A stretch of 42,978 nt of DNA from JBCDBD01 sp039184335 (lineage in GTDB: Bacteria > Bacteroidota > Bacteroidia > Flavobacteriales > Flavobacteriaceae). Each line of letters begins with the position of its first letter. Position 1 is the first letter of the stretch. A program made the position numbers and the translations under genes. The stretch lies in the NCBI GenBank assembly GCA_039184335.1, contig JBCDBD010000031.1, positions 1 through 42,978 of the forward strand. The letters run 5' to 3'. Below the pieces are notes generated by a model. The model did not search any database. It worked only from the letters and a program-made list of their open reading frames with translations, and was not told the origin of the DNA. Below are positions 8,682 through 17,201 of the stretch, in pieces.

Positions 8682-9035
8682 TCATCCCTCAGGATGCATA
8701 AATTTTTGTTTTCCCAACAGTTCTTCCTCGGTCTCTTCCCTGTCCTCATCTGGCACACAACAATCAACAGGGCAAACCGCTGCACATTGTGGCTCTTCAT
8801 GAAACCCCATACATTCCGTACATTTATCAGGTGCGATATAATAGATTTCATCACTTATGGGGTCTTGAACCCCATCAGCATCCACTGATTTTCCATCTGG
8901 TAGCACAATGTCACCTTTCAATGATGTTCCGTCGCTGTAACGCCATTCATCAGCACCTTCATAAATGGCAGTATTTGGGCACTCTGGCTCACAAGCACCG
9001 CAATTGATGCATTCATCAGTGATTATTATTGCCAT
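8682..9035 (-). CDS. Ferredoxin with two [4Fe-4S] cluster motifs
   Basis: This 117-residue soluble electron carrier has a first cluster motif CINCGACEPECP at Cys9, 12, 15 and 19. A second reads CTECMGFHEEPQC then AAVCPVDCC, with the longer spacing between its second and third Cys seen in the YfhL/Fdx-type ferredoxins. About 35 residues between the clusters are an insert relative to minimal 8Fe ferredoxins. I place the start at ATG 9035 (MAIIITDEC), which matches the family N-terminus. The longer upstream frame adds an unlikely segment. The gene is divergent from the LuxC-type reductase, with a strong terminator downstream. The redox partner is unknown, and the neighbouring reductase uses NADPH in known relatives. 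Confidence 0.92.
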   Translation of the reverse strand: MAIIITDECINCGACEPECPNTAIYEGADEWRYSDGTSLKGDIVLPDGKSVDADGVQDPISDEIYYIAPDKCTECMGFHEEPQCAAVCPVDCCVPDEDREETEEELLGKQKFMHPEG

Positions 9036-9055
9036 AACTTTCTTTTTCCAATGCT

Positions 9056-9063
9056 TACTTTTG
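9056..9063 (+). promoter_or_regulatory. Candidate -7 element for the acyl-CoA reductase gene
   Basis: TACTTTTG fits TAnnTTTG and points toward the gene starting at 9102. The nearest TTG upstream (9029-9031) is 24 bp away, slightly beyond the usual spacing. Confidence 0.35.
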
Positions 9064-9093
9064 TACAAAAATACGCACTGTACAATTAGGGGA

Positions 9094-9101
9094 CAAATAT
9101 A
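9094..9101 (-). promoter_or_regulatory. Candidate -7 element for the ferredoxin gene
   Basis: Minus-strand TATATTTG fits the TAnnTTTG consensus exactly and sits about 60 bp before the ferredoxin ATG at 9035. No well-spaced TTG is visible upstream, since that stretch lies within the start of the divergent reductase gene. Confidence 0.35.
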
Positions 9102-10145
9102 ATGACAGTACAAGATTCAGTATTGGAAGCTTTTGTTAAACTTGGAAAATTCTTCAAGGATTTTTGTGAAAATCAAAACAATGGCCAGGGAATATGGTTT
9201 GAACGGTTAGAAAAAACTGTTACGGAGTGTAAGGAGCAAAATGGATGGTTTACGAAAGATAACGTACGGTTTGCGCTCAGTGAATGGGGAAAACTGTTGT
9301 CAAAAGAGCAATTGCAGCCATGGCTTTTAAAATATGATGCCACCTTGGGCACACCATCAAAAGTGGCCATAATCATGGCAGGAAACATACCCTTGGTCGG
9401 TTTCCACGATTTTTTGTGCGTATTGTTGACAGGCAACTCCGTCATCGCCAAGCTGTCATCGAACGACCAATTATTACTGCCCTTTGTTCGCGATTACCTC
9501 ATCGCTTTAGATCCCATTTTTGAAGAAAAAATCTACTTTGAAGTCAACCAATTGAAGGACTATGATGCCGTTATTGCGACCGGCAGCAATAATACCGGCC
9601 GATATTTTGAGTACTATTTTGGAAAAAAGCCCCATATCATACGCAAAAACCGTAGTTCCATTGCTGTGCTCAAGGGTACGGAATCAAAATTGGAGCTTAC
9701 CAAATTGGGCAGGGATATCTTTCAGTACTTTGGACTGGGATGCCGAAATGTTTCTAAAATCTTTGTGCCGGTCGGTTATGACCTCAATCAGTTCTTTGAA
9801 GCCATCTTTGCATACGCAACCCTAATCGAGAATCATAAATACGCGAATAATTATGACTACAATAAAGCAGTGTATCTCATGGGCAATGATACGATGCTGG
9901 ACAATGGGTTTCTATTGCTCAAGGAAGACCGAAACAACTCCTCTCCGATAGGTACCCTATTTTATGAATACTATTCGGACTTGTCTGCGCTCAAAAAAAG
10001 AATCCGTTCCCAAAAAAATGAATTGCAGTGCATTGTAAGCCGTACCGTTTTTGATGACGAGGTCGGTTTTGGGGAAACACAAAGCCCAAAACTGGATGAC
10101 TATGCTGACGGAATCGATACGATTGTTTTCTTGCAAAAGCTGTAG
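9102..10145 (+). CDS. Acyl-CoA reductase, LuxC family
   Basis: This 347-residue protein has an aldehyde-dehydrogenase-like fold of the LuxC (acyl-CoA reductase) family. Known members reduce a fatty acyl-CoA or acyl-enzyme to an aldehyde with NADPH. Nucleotide-binding segments include VAIIMAGNIPLVGFHDFL and VIATGSNNTGRYFEYYFG. The likely nucleophile is Cys214 in GLGCRNVSKIFVP, with RKNRSSIAVLKG before it. It is shorter than luminous LuxC (about 480 residues), and no luxA, B, D or E is present, so light production is not implied. It is divergent from ferredoxin and followed by serC 71 bp later. The physiological acyl substrate is unknown. Confidence 0.85.
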   Translation: MTVQDSVLEAFVKLGKFFKDFCENQNNGQGIWFERLEKTVTECKEQNGWFTKDNVRFALSEWGKLLSKEQLQPWLLKYDATLGTPSKVAIIMAGNIPLVGFHDFLCVLLTGNSVIAKLSSNDQLLLPFVRDYLIALDPIFEEKIYFEVNQLKDYDAVIATGSNNTGRYFEYYFGKKPHIIRKNRSSIAVLKGTESKLELTKLGRDIFQYFGLGCRNVSKIFVPVGYDLNQFFEAIFAYATLIENHKYANNYDYNKAVYLMGNDTMLDNGFLLLKEDRNNSSPIGTLFYEYYSDLSALKKRIRSQKNELQCIVSRTVFDDEVGFGETQSPKLDDYADGIDTIVFLQKL

Positions 10146-10170
10146 CCCTATTTCCATCTCTTCACAGTTT

Positions 10171-10198
10171 TTGATTCTACAAAATTTTAAGACCTTTG
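10171..10198 (+). promoter_or_regulatory. Candidate promoter for serC-serA
   Basis: A TTG at 10171-10173 and GACCTTTG at 10191-10198 are separated by 17 bp. The second element matches TAnnTTTG except at its first base. It is 18 bp before the serC ATG at 10217, a plausible short leader. Confidence 0.35.
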
Positions 10199-10216
10199 GG
10201 GCTTAATTCTAAAACC

Positions 10217-11281
10217 ATGAAGATGCATAATTTTAGTGCAGGTCCCTGCATTTTACCACAAGAAGTGATGCAAAAAGCCGCAAATGCCGTTGTTGAACTG
10301 GACGATATGGGCCTATCGCTCATTGAAATTTCACACCGTAGCAAAGCCTTTGTGGCAATAATGGAAAAGGCAAGGGCACTGGCCTTGGAATTATTGGGGC
10401 TTGAAGGTAAGGGATATGCCGCGCTGTTCCTTCAAGGTGGGGCCAGCACACAGTTTTTGAACACCGCTTACAACCTATTGGAGACCAAGGCAGGATATCT
10501 TAATACAGGTACCTGGAGTGCCAAGGCCATCAAAGAGGCAAAGCTATTTGGAGAGGTTGTTGAGGTAGCTTCTTCAGCTGACAAAAATTTCAACTACATT
10601 CCAAAAGAATATACCGTTCCCGAAGACTTGGACTATTTGCACCTTACTTCGAACAATACCATCTTTGGTACCCAAATTAAGGCATTCCCCAAGACTGATG
10701 TACCCTTGGTCTGTGATATGAGTTCCGATATTTTTTCGAGACAATTGGATTTCTCGCAATTTGATTTGATCTATGCGGGAGCACAAAAAAATATGGGACC
10801 TGCGGGCACTACCCTAGTCATCATCAAAGAAGAAATATTGGGTAAAGTCTCAAGACAAATTCCATCAATACTCGACTATAAGGTGCATATTGGCAAAGAT
10901 AGTATGTTCAATACCCCTCCAGTGTTTGCCGTGTATGTTTCGATGTTGACCTTGCAATGGCTTAAGGATTTGGGAGGCATAGCAGCAATTGAGGAAATCA
11001 ACGACAAAAAAGCCAACCTTATTTATTCAGAAATTGAACTGAATCCAGTTTTTTCCGGATTTGCTGCCAAAGAAGACCGTTCAACCATGAATGCCACATT
11101 TGATATCAAAGATGGGAACCTCAAGACAATTTTTGAAGAAAAATGCAAAGACGCTGGCATAAACGGCATCAATGGACATCGTTCGGTAGGGGGATATCGG
11201 GCCTCAATGTACAATGCGATGTCGCTGGAAAGTGTTGGAACCCTAGTAGATGTGATGAGTGAACTTGAACGTAAAGGCTAA
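10217..11281 (+). CDS. serC: 3-phosphoserine aminotransferase
   Basis: This 354-residue PLP enzyme converts 3-phosphohydroxypyruvate and glutamate to phosphoserine and 2-oxoglutarate in serine synthesis, and also serves pyridoxine synthesis. The family N-terminus KMHNFSAGPCILP, the LFLQGGASTQFLNTAYNLL phosphate-binding segment and the PLP lysine Lys191 in YAGAQKNMGPAGTT are all present. The C-terminus GHRSVGGYRASMYNAM fits. I chose ATG 10217 because MKMHNFSAG aligns with the family start. An earlier in-frame start would add seven residues. The serA gene starts 1 bp after the stop, so the two are co-expressed. Confidence 0.95.
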   Translation: MKMHNFSAGPCILPQEVMQKAANAVVELDDMGLSLIEISHRSKAFVAIMEKARALALELLGLEGKGYAALFLQGGASTQFLNTAYNLLETKAGYLNTGTWSAKAIKEAKLFGEVVEVASSADKNFNYIPKEYTVPEDLDYLHLTSNNTIFGTQIKAFPKTDVPLVCDMSSDIFSRQLDFSQFDLIYAGAQKNMGPAGTTLVIIKEEILGKVSRQIPSILDYKVHIGKDSMFNTPPVFAVYVSMLTLQWLKDLGGIAAIEEINDKKANLIYSEIELNPVFSGFAAKEDRSTMNATFDIKDGNLKTIFEEKCKDAGINGINGHRSVGGYRASMYNAMSLESVGTLVDVMSELERKG

Positions 11282-11282
11282 G

Positions 11283-12236
11283 ATGAAAAAAGTATTGGCG
11301 AACGACGGTATTTCAGCTTCTGGAAAAGAGGCTTTGGAAAAAGAAGGGTTTGAGGTAATCACCACTAAGGTTGCAGAAGCACAGCTGGCCAACTTTATTA
11401 ACAAAAATGCAATCAATGCGCTACTGGTACGAAGTGCGACCCAGGTCAGCAAAGAATTGATTGATGCCACACCATCATTACAATTGATAGGCCGTGGTGG
11501 CGTTGGCATGGACAATATCGAGGTGGACTATGCAAGGTCAAAAAATATCTATGTGATCAATACCCCTGCCGCGTCTTCAGAATCAGTCGCAGAACTTGTG
11601 TTTGCCCATCTTTTCGGGGGGGTACGTTTTTTGTACAGCTCCAATAGAAACATGCCTTTAGAAGGGGACAGTAAGTTTAAGGTACTCAAAAAGACCTATG
11701 CCGCTGGTACAGAGTTGCGTGGCAAGACCTTGGGCATTATTGGGTTTGGGCGGATAGGCCAAGCCGTCGCCAAAATTGCCTTGGGAATTGGCATGAAGGT
11801 CGTCTACAATGACCATCATCTGGATAAAGTCACAGTTTCACTTCCATTTTTTGATGGTCAATCGGTTGCATTTGAAGTGAAGAATAGCGAATTGGAATAC
11901 GTATATCGGCACGCAGACTTTATCACACTCCATGTTCCGGCACAGAAGACTTATGTCGTGGGACAAAAAGAATTTTCAATGATGAAAAAAGGTATTGGTA
12001 TCATCAATACATCTCGAGGAGGGGTATTGGATGAGGCTGCCTTGATGGCTGCCTTGGAAAAAGGTCGTGTGGCTTTCGCCGGTCTTGATGTGTTTGAATC
12101 TGAACCTTCACCTGAAATCAAGATATTGATGCATCCTAAAATATCGATGACCCCACATATAGGCGCAGCTACAGAAGAAGCACAGGACCGGATTGGGCTT
12201 GAATTGGCCGCACAGATCATCACGCTATTAAAATAA
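11283..12236 (+). CDS. serA: D-3-phosphoglycerate dehydrogenase, short form
   Basis: This 317-residue NAD-dependent D-2-hydroxyacid dehydrogenase performs the first step of serine synthesis. It shows LLVRSATQVSKELI, the Rossmann motif LGIIGFGRIGQAVAKIA, the catalytic Arg region INTSRGGVLDEAAL, and the His region MTPHIGAATEEAQ. It lacks the C-terminal ACT domain of the longer E. coli type, so serine feedback through ACT is not expected. The ATG is 1 bp after the serC stop. That context makes phosphoglycerate the likely substrate, although the fold alone would not exclude another 2-hydroxyacid. Confidence 0.92.
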   Translation: MKKVLANDGISASGKEALEKEGFEVITTKVAEAQLANFINKNAINALLVRSATQVSKELIDATPSLQLIGRGGVGMDNIEVDYARSKNIYVINTPAASSESVAELVFAHLFGGVRFLYSSNRNMPLEGDSKFKVLKKTYAAGTELRGKTLGIIGFGRIGQAVAKIALGIGMKVVYNDHHLDKVTVSLPFFDGQSVAFEVKNSELEYVYRHADFITLHVPAQKTYVVGQKEFSMMKKGIGIINTSRGGVLDEAALMAALEKGRVAFAGLDVFESEPSPEIKILMHPKISMTPHIGAATEEAQDRIGLELAAQIITLLK

Positions 12237-12314
12237 GCTTGTTTCTAATGATCGGCATCCCCTACAACGGTACTTTTTTGTACATTGTGAATCTATTTCA
12301 AACATTTCGAAAAT

Positions 12315-12953
12315 ATGTCAGGATTATTGGATTTATTGAATAGCCCGATGGGCAAACAGCTGATCAGTGGGATTGCCGGGGAAACCGGTCAACCCGAAGG
12401 CAAAACAGCCGATGTATTGAGCATGGCCATGCCTTTGCTCATGGGTGCCATGAATAAAAATACTTCTACCCCAGAAGGTGCTTCAGGACTATTGAATGCC
12501 TTAAACTCAAAACACGATGGCAGCATTTTAGACAACCTTGGTGGGTTGTTCAGCGGCGGTGTGGACCAAGACGTAAAAGACGATGGTGCCGGAATCTTAG
12601 GCCATGTCTTCGGGGGCAAGCAGTCAATGGTGGAAAATGCATTGAGCCAAAAATCAGGTGTTGATGCGAGTACAATAAGTCAAATTCTTCAAGTGGCGGC
12701 CCCTATCCTATTGGGTTTTTTAGGAAAACAGACGCGTCAACAAAATGTGACCAGTGCAGATGCCATAAGCGGAATGTTAGGTGGTCTTTTAGGAGGCGGC
12801 AATCCAGCGAATCAGCAGCAATCGTTAATTGAAACTTTTCTGGATTCAGATGGTGACGGTAGCGTCATCGATGATTTGGCAGGAATGGTATTGAACAGCG
12901 GGGGCAAAAAGAGCGGATTGGGCGGATTATTGGGAGGCCTGTTCGGGAAATAA
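12315..12953 (+). CDS. DUF937-family protein
   Basis: This 212-residue protein is rich in Gly, Leu, Ser and Asn. Two homologous blocks (about residues 1-80 and 90-160) have the DUF937 pattern of helices joined by loops, such as LSMAMPLLMGAMNKN and LQVAAPILLGFLGKQ. A Gly-rich stretch (GGLLGGG) and an Asp-rich loop (DSDGDGSVIDDLAGMV) that looks like a calcium-binding loop come near the end. No signal peptide is visible. The function of DUF937 proteins is unknown to me. A strong terminator follows 27 bp after the stop. Confidence 0.85.
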   Translation: MSGLLDLLNSPMGKQLISGIAGETGQPEGKTADVLSMAMPLLMGAMNKNTSTPEGASGLLNALNSKHDGSILDNLGGLFSGGVDQDVKDDGAGILGHVFGGKQSMVENALSQKSGVDASTISQILQVAAPILLGFLGKQTRQQNVTSADAISGMLGGLLGGGNPANQQQSLIETFLDSDGDGSVIDDLAGMVLNSGGKKSGLGGLLGGLFGK

Positions 12954-12979
12954 CCACTGCTTTAACCATATTTAACTAG

Positions 12980-13008
12980 GCTGTTTGCATGCGCAAACAG
13001 CTTTTTTT
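12980..13008 (+). terminator. Rho-independent terminator after the DUF937 gene
   Basis: A perfect 9-bp stem, GCTGTTTGC and GCAAACAGC, closes a 4-nt loop and is followed by seven T's. An ATG at 12989 inside the loop is therefore unlikely to start the next gene. Confidence 0.9.
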
Positions 13009-13021
13009 ATACCTTAAGGGT

Positions 13022-13477
13022 ATGAAAAAGAACTTATGGGCTACATTTTACATGGCGTGCACCTTCTTGTTTATGAACACTTCTACTTTCGCCCAAGATG
13101 AAATGCTCGATATCAGTACCGCTGAAAAAGAAATTTTTGGGACTGAGGAAGAAGACATGGCAAGCCCGAAGGACAGTATTGAATACGACATCACCATCAT
13201 CGATATCGGCTACAACCGCTGGTTGAACCAGATTGCCCGACCGAAAGGCTACTATACCCAGTCTTTTATGGAAAATCGCAACTATATCTTCGTCTTGGAG
13301 TGGAACCGACGCTTTTTGGCGCCTCAACGCTACGACCCCATGCTCTACGAAGTGCAGATCAACTATGACCCCAATATCGACTATGGCTATGATGTCAATT
13401 ACAAACTGTATAATTACTTCATTTATTTTCAGCGAAGGTACAATCAGCGTTTAGGCCCTTTTCTACCTAGGATTTAA
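13022..13477 (+). CDS. Exported protein, DUF6146-like
   Basis: This 151-residue protein has a signal peptide (MKKNLWATFYMACTFLFM, cleavage probably after TFA). The mature part starts with an acidic linker, followed by a Tyr- and Arg-rich domain: YDITIIDIGYNRWLNQIARP, YYTQSFMENRNYIFVLEWNRR and a tail with NYKLYNYFIYFQRRYNQRLG. This agrees with my recollection of DUF6146, a Bacteroidota family of unknown function. I use ATG 13022 because an earlier ATG at 12989 lies within a terminator hairpin and would hide the signal peptide. The next gene starts 28 bp after the stop. Confidence 0.82.
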   Translation: MKKNLWATFYMACTFLFMNTSTFAQDEMLDISTAEKEIFGTEEEDMASPKDSIEYDITIIDIGYNRWLNQIARPKGYYTQSFMENRNYIFVLEWNRRFLAPQRYDPMLYEVQINYDPNIDYGYDVNYKLYNYFIYFQRRYNQRLGPFLPRI

Positions 13478-13505
13478 TAGCTATTTTTGTCCGGATTTTA
13501 TCTTT

Positions 13506-14021
13506 ATGGACAAAATAAAAAAGCGCTGGGACATTCAAGAAAATTGGCAATTTGTTTTTCCGTTTTTAGGAGCGCTACTGGTACTGGTCACGGCCTATAC
13601 CTTCTCGAGAAGATCGTTACATCTCTTTTTATTGAACAATACCGCATTCGAATGGCCGTTTACGCTGATCATTACCTCAATCCTCTACTTCGTGTTGCTA
13701 CGCTTTTTCATATGGTGCTTTAAAAAATTACAAAACCGTTGGGTGGTCCAGTTTCGTTGGGAAATGATAGCCATTTTTATCGTGTTTGCCATTACAGGTA
13801 GTGTTTCGGCAAAACTTGCAGAACCACTGACGCATTTCATAGGAATTGATAGAGACACCTCAAGTGCCTGGTTGTATTGGCCCATACGCATCGTCATCAT
13901 ATTGCCTATCTACCAAGTACTATTGGTACTGTTTGGTTGGCTTTTCGGTCAATTCCAATTCTTTTGGAGCTTTGAGAAAAAAATGTTGAAAAAAATGGGT
14001 TTAGGATTCATTTTCAAGTAA
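13506..14021 (+). CDS. Integral membrane protein, DUF6787-like
   Basis: This 171-residue protein has four hydrophobic segments, at about residues 17-36, 51-73, 86-105 and 126-150. A conserved-looking N-terminus (KKRWDIQENWQFVFPFLG) leads in. I recall this as DUF6787, a flavobacterial family sometimes mislabelled as prolipoprotein diacylglyceryl transferase. It lacks the Lgt signature and is much too short for it. The location is the inner membrane. It may be co-transcribed with the DUF6146-like gene 28 bp upstream. The function is unknown. Confidence 0.8.
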   Translation: MDKIKKRWDIQENWQFVFPFLGALLVLVTAYTFSRRSLHLFLLNNTAFEWPFTLIITSILYFVLLRFFIWCFKKLQNRWVVQFRWEMIAIFIVFAITGSVSAKLAEPLTHFIGIDRDTSSAWLYWPIRIVIILPIYQVLLVLFGWLFGQFQFFWSFEKKMLKKMGLGFIFK

Positions 14022-14063
14022 ATATTATGCTTTTATTAACATTCTAAGTTTTATCAAATAAGT

Positions 14064-14071
14064 TAGCTTTG
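14064..14071 (+). promoter_or_regulatory. Candidate -7 element for the metal-acquisition genes
   Basis: TAGCTTTG fits the TAnnTTTG consensus and lies only 6 bp before the ATG at 14078. Transcription would begin at or near the start codon, giving a leaderless message. No TTG is seen at the proper distance, which lowers confidence. Confidence 0.4.
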
Positions 14072-14077
14072 CAGCTT

Positions 14078-14428
14078 ATGGTGGTTAAAAAGTATTTTTA
14101 TGGCTTGGTATTATTGGCATTGATTGCTTTCAAGGTTTCTGCTATAGCCATACACATGCATTTGCACCACGGGCATGAAGATTCACATGAAGGTGCTTGT
14201 GAGCTTTGTGAACATGCCATCTACAGCCAAAATTTAGCGTTTTCCACACCTGCAACGCTGATTATAACCGCAGTTGATCGTACTCTAAATTTTTATCCAC
14301 AGAAAAGCCTTTATACTAGTATTTGCATAACAGTACCTATCAACGATTCTTACTTTGGTAGGCCACCTCCTTTGGTTGTTAAGACTTTTCAAAGCATCAA
14401 TTCTAAATCAAGATGTTTTGTTGGGTGA
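14078..14428 (+). CDS. Small exported His/Cys-rich protein, likely metal-binding
   Basis: This 116-residue protein has an N-terminal hydrophobic signal (MVVKKYFYGLVLLALIAFKV). A dense metal-ligand cluster follows: HMHLHHGHEDSHEG and then CELCEHAIY. The C-terminal part includes FGRPPPLVV and one more Cys. The order of His, CxxC and a Pro-Pro motif resembles the small 'HYC_CC_PP' proteins of Bacteroidota, which I recall near metal TonB receptors. I use ATG 14078, since the longer frame needs a TTG start lying inside the candidate promoter. A ZnuD-like receptor follows after 227 bp. Copper or zinc binding is inferred, not shown. Confidence 0.75.
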   Translation: MVVKKYFYGLVLLALIAFKVSAIAIHMHLHHGHEDSHEGACELCEHAIYSQNLAFSTPATLIITAVDRTLNFYPQKSLYTSICITVPINDSYFGRPPPLVVKTFQSINSKSRCFVG

Positions 14429-14655
14429 ATCGAAGTACAAGTACCATTGATCTTTTTTAAAACTACTCCTGGCCATATTGTGCGTGTGCTATTCCAGAAC
14501 TTTTAAGCCTGTATGCAATTTTAGTGGCTAGCCTGTCTGGCTTCACAATAACAGAATACGGTTACGCTATGGTATACGCTGGGACAGTTTAAGATTTATG
14601 GCAATAAACAGAAAATCAACACCAGAGTAACACCAATTTTTAATTGCGAAGCTTC

Positions 14656-17076
14656 ATGAACCTACAGTCTTTCGTATCATTTTTTATTTTGGTTTGTTCC
14701 ATACCGATAGCTGCCCAAAACAGCACCTGCAAGTATACCATAACTGGAAAGATTTTGGATGCTGATACCGAAGAGCCCATTCCCTATGCGGTCATCAAGG
14801 TCAGTGGTACAGAAAAATATACCAGTACCGATATAGCGGGTAATTTTAAAATTGACGGGCTATGTTCAAAAAAGAACACCCTAATCATTTCATGCATAGG
14901 CTATGCTGATTCGACGAAAGAGCATGAGCACGATTCAGATATCCACTTTTATTTGACCCAAGAGGTTACAGGTTTGGAAGAGGTGACCATTGAAGCAGAA
15001 CGAATGAAGGAAAAGGGTACTGAAACGATTTCACAGCTTACCGTTGGAAAAGCAGAAATTGCAAGCAATCCAACACAATCCTTAGCTGCCGTTTTGGCCA
15101 AACAACAGGGCTTGACCTTTATCTCTACAGGCAGCAATGTGCAGCTACCCGTTATTCATGGGTTATATGGAAATCGAATTTTGATCTTAAATAATGGCCT
15201 GAAGCACGGCTTTCAGAATTGGGGCACGGACCATGCCCCGGAAATTGATGTTGCCGCTGCCAACAGCATTACTGTAATTAAAGGTGCCGCAGGAGTGCGA
15301 TATGGTCCTGAGGCCTTGGGGGGTGCCATTATTGTTGAACCAAATCCATTACTCCTGAACAATCCATTATATGGCGAACTCGGAACGGGATACCAAACCA
15401 ATGGACGTGGTTATAATGGCCATTTTGAAATCGGACAGGGAACAGAAAATTGGAGTTTTTATGCCAATGGCAACTATACCAGAGTTGGTGACCGCCGGGC
15501 TCCAGACTATAATCTGACCAATTCAGGAAAAGAGGAAAAAGCATTCGGCTTGGGCTTTTTATACCATCAAGACAAATGGGACTATAAGGTTCACTACAGT
15601 TTTATCGACCAAAACTTAGGGGTATTGCGAGCATCTTTTGTAAGTAGCCCCAATGCCATCATCCAAGCCTTTAATGCAGATACCCCTGAACCGGCAGATT
15701 CCTTTTCGTACACCATCAATGAGCCCAATCAAACTACCCAACACCATTTGGGCAAGGTAGAGGTCAATTGGTGGTATTCCGATACCGGAAAGCTTACGTT
15801 GATTGGAGGAATACAACTGAACCAACGGGATGAGTTTGATGTACGAAGAAATGCGGAACTCCCCATCATTGACCTAGATCTATTGACCTACGATTATCAA
15901 TTGGAATGGAAACATCCCAAATGGCATGGTCTTGACGGCTTGGTCGGGGTACAATATTTCAGTCAAAACAATGACAACAACCCCGGTACGCAGACCACTC
16001 CCTTTATTCCCAATTATAATACAGATAGGTTCAGTGCCTTTGCGGTAGAAAGTTTCGATTTTGGAAAAAACACATTGGAAGCTGGGCTTCGGTTTGATTT
16101 TGAGACCAATGATGTAAGGGGGCGAGAGACCAATCAAGATATTTTTAGGGACAACTATAGCTTTACAAACTTGACTGCATCTTTGGGTTATGTAAGACAA
16201 GTCTCTGAAAACACCACTTTTAGAACGAACTTGGGCACTGCTTGGCGCACCCCCAATGTAGCTGAACTTTTTAGTTTTGGCCAAGAAGGTTTTAGACTGA
16301 TCTATGGAATGCTCCGATATACCGAGAACGATGGCCCCTTTCCGATTACTACAAATGAGGTAACCCCTTTAGACGACAGTGACGTGGAACCAGAACGGGG
16401 TTTTAAATTCATCAATGAACTGGAGACCACCAAAAATGGAAATTCGCACAAGCTCACGTTGTATTCCCATTATATCGAAAATTATATTTTTGATCGCCCC
16501 ATAGGTGTATCCGGAACCGTAAGAGGCCCAACAACGGCCTTTATCTACAATCAGGTAGACGCTTTGTTTTTGGGCACGGACTACAGCTGGAAAAAAAATT
16601 GGAGTACGCAAATTTCAGGAACTTTTGGAATCAATTATTTATGGTCGAGGAATATAGGTGATAATGAGCCCTTGATCAATCAACCACCTATTTCTACCAG
16701 TTATGAACTCCAATGGGACCAAGGAAGATTCTGGAAATTTGATTCTTCCAAATGGGCCATTCGCCCGAGCTATACTTTTAATCAGTTTCAGGCACCACGT
16801 ACAGTTTCTATTGAAAGTCTGGTAGATGGATCGGCAGTGGTTACCCCCGATGCAGAAATTTTTGATTTTACAGATGCCCCCGAAGGATACTTTTTGCTAG
16901 ACCTTTCGTGGAATTTTGGCTGGAAGAACCTCAGTGGCGGCATTAGGGTACAAAACCTGTTCAATGCCCGTTACCGCGATTACTTGAATGAACTACGCTA
17001 TTTTGCCGATGAACCTGGTAGAAACGTGATTTTTACAGTGAATTATAGCTTTAGATTACAAAAAAACAATGATTAG
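14656..17076 (+). CDS. TonB-dependent outer-membrane receptor, ZnuD-like
   Basis: This 806-residue protein has a signal peptide (MNLQSFVSFFILVCSIPIAAQ) and a carboxypeptidase-regulatory-like domain (about 28-105). That domain carries a His/Asp stretch (STKEHEHDSDIHFYL). The plug follows: QSLAAVLAKQQGLTFISTG, VIHGLYGNRILILNNGLKHG and ITVIKGAAGVRYGPEALGGAI. A 22-strand-type barrel ends NLFNARYRDYLNELRYFADEPGRN. That ending and the His-rich segment resemble zinc/copper receptors such as ZnuD more than siderophore receptors. The ATG at 14656 gives a proper signal peptide; an upstream TTG would add four residues. A His/Cys-rich protein precedes it and an acidic lipoprotein follows. The metal is unproven. 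Confidence 0.88.
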   Translation: MNLQSFVSFFILVCSIPIAAQNSTCKYTITGKILDADTEEPIPYAVIKVSGTEKYTSTDIAGNFKIDGLCSKKNTLIISCIGYADSTKEHEHDSDIHFYLTQEVTGLEEVTIEAERMKEKGTETISQLTVGKAEIASNPTQSLAAVLAKQQGLTFISTGSNVQLPVIHGLYGNRILILNNGLKHGFQNWGTDHAPEIDVAAANSITVIKGAAGVRYGPEALGGAIIVEPNPLLLNNPLYGELGTGYQTNGRGYNGHFEIGQGTENWSFYANGNYTRVGDRRAPDYNLTNSGKEEKAFGLGFLYHQDKWDYKVHYSFIDQNLGVLRASFVSSPNAIIQAFNADTPEPADSFSYTINEPNQTTQHHLGKVEVNWWYSDTGKLTLIGGIQLNQRDEFDVRRNAELPIIDLDLLTYDYQLEWKHPKWHGLDGLVGVQYFSQNNDNNPGTQTTPFIPNYNTDRFSAFAVESFDFGKNTLEAGLRFDFETNDVRGRETNQDIFRDNYSFTNLTASLGYVRQVSENTTFRTNLGTAWRTPNVAELFSFGQEGFRLIYGMLRYTENDGPFPITTNEVTPLDDSDVEPERGFKFINELETTKNGNSHKLTLYSHYIENYIFDRPIGVSGTVRGPTTAFIYNQVDALFLGTDYSWKKNWSTQISGTFGINYLWSRNIGDNEPLINQPPISTSYELQWDQGRFWKFDSSKWAIRPSYTFNQFQAPRTVSIESLVDGSAVVTPDAEIFDFTDAPEGYFLLDLSWNFGWKNLSGGIRVQNLFNARYRDYLNELRYFADEPGRNVIFTVNYSFRLQKNND

Positions 17077-17162
17077 ACAAAATGTACCCAAAAATAGTAC
17101 TATGGCGACCAGAGCCCCATGAATTATAAAAATCAACAGTAACTTTACAAATATTCATAACT

Positions 17163-17201
17163 ATGAAAACAATTAAACCCATTTTAAAAAAAGAACAATG
17201 A
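17163..17201 (+). other. Possible 12-codon upstream ORF overlapping the next start
   Basis: ATG at 17163 opens a frame reading MKTIKPILKKEQ, whose TGA overlaps the lipoprotein ATG at 17198 by an ATGA junction. Its first codons nearly repeat the start of the lipoprotein (MKTIQKF). It may couple translation, or be a leftover of a duplicated start. Translation is not shown. Confidence 0.3.

Noticed and set aside
9102..10145. Bioluminescence (lux) operon
   Set aside because: Only a luxC-like gene is present; no luciferase, acyl-transferase or synthetase genes are nearby.
12989..13021. Earlier ATG for the DUF6146-like gene
   Set aside because: It lies in the loop of a perfect terminator hairpin and would bury the signal peptide, so ATG 13022 is used.
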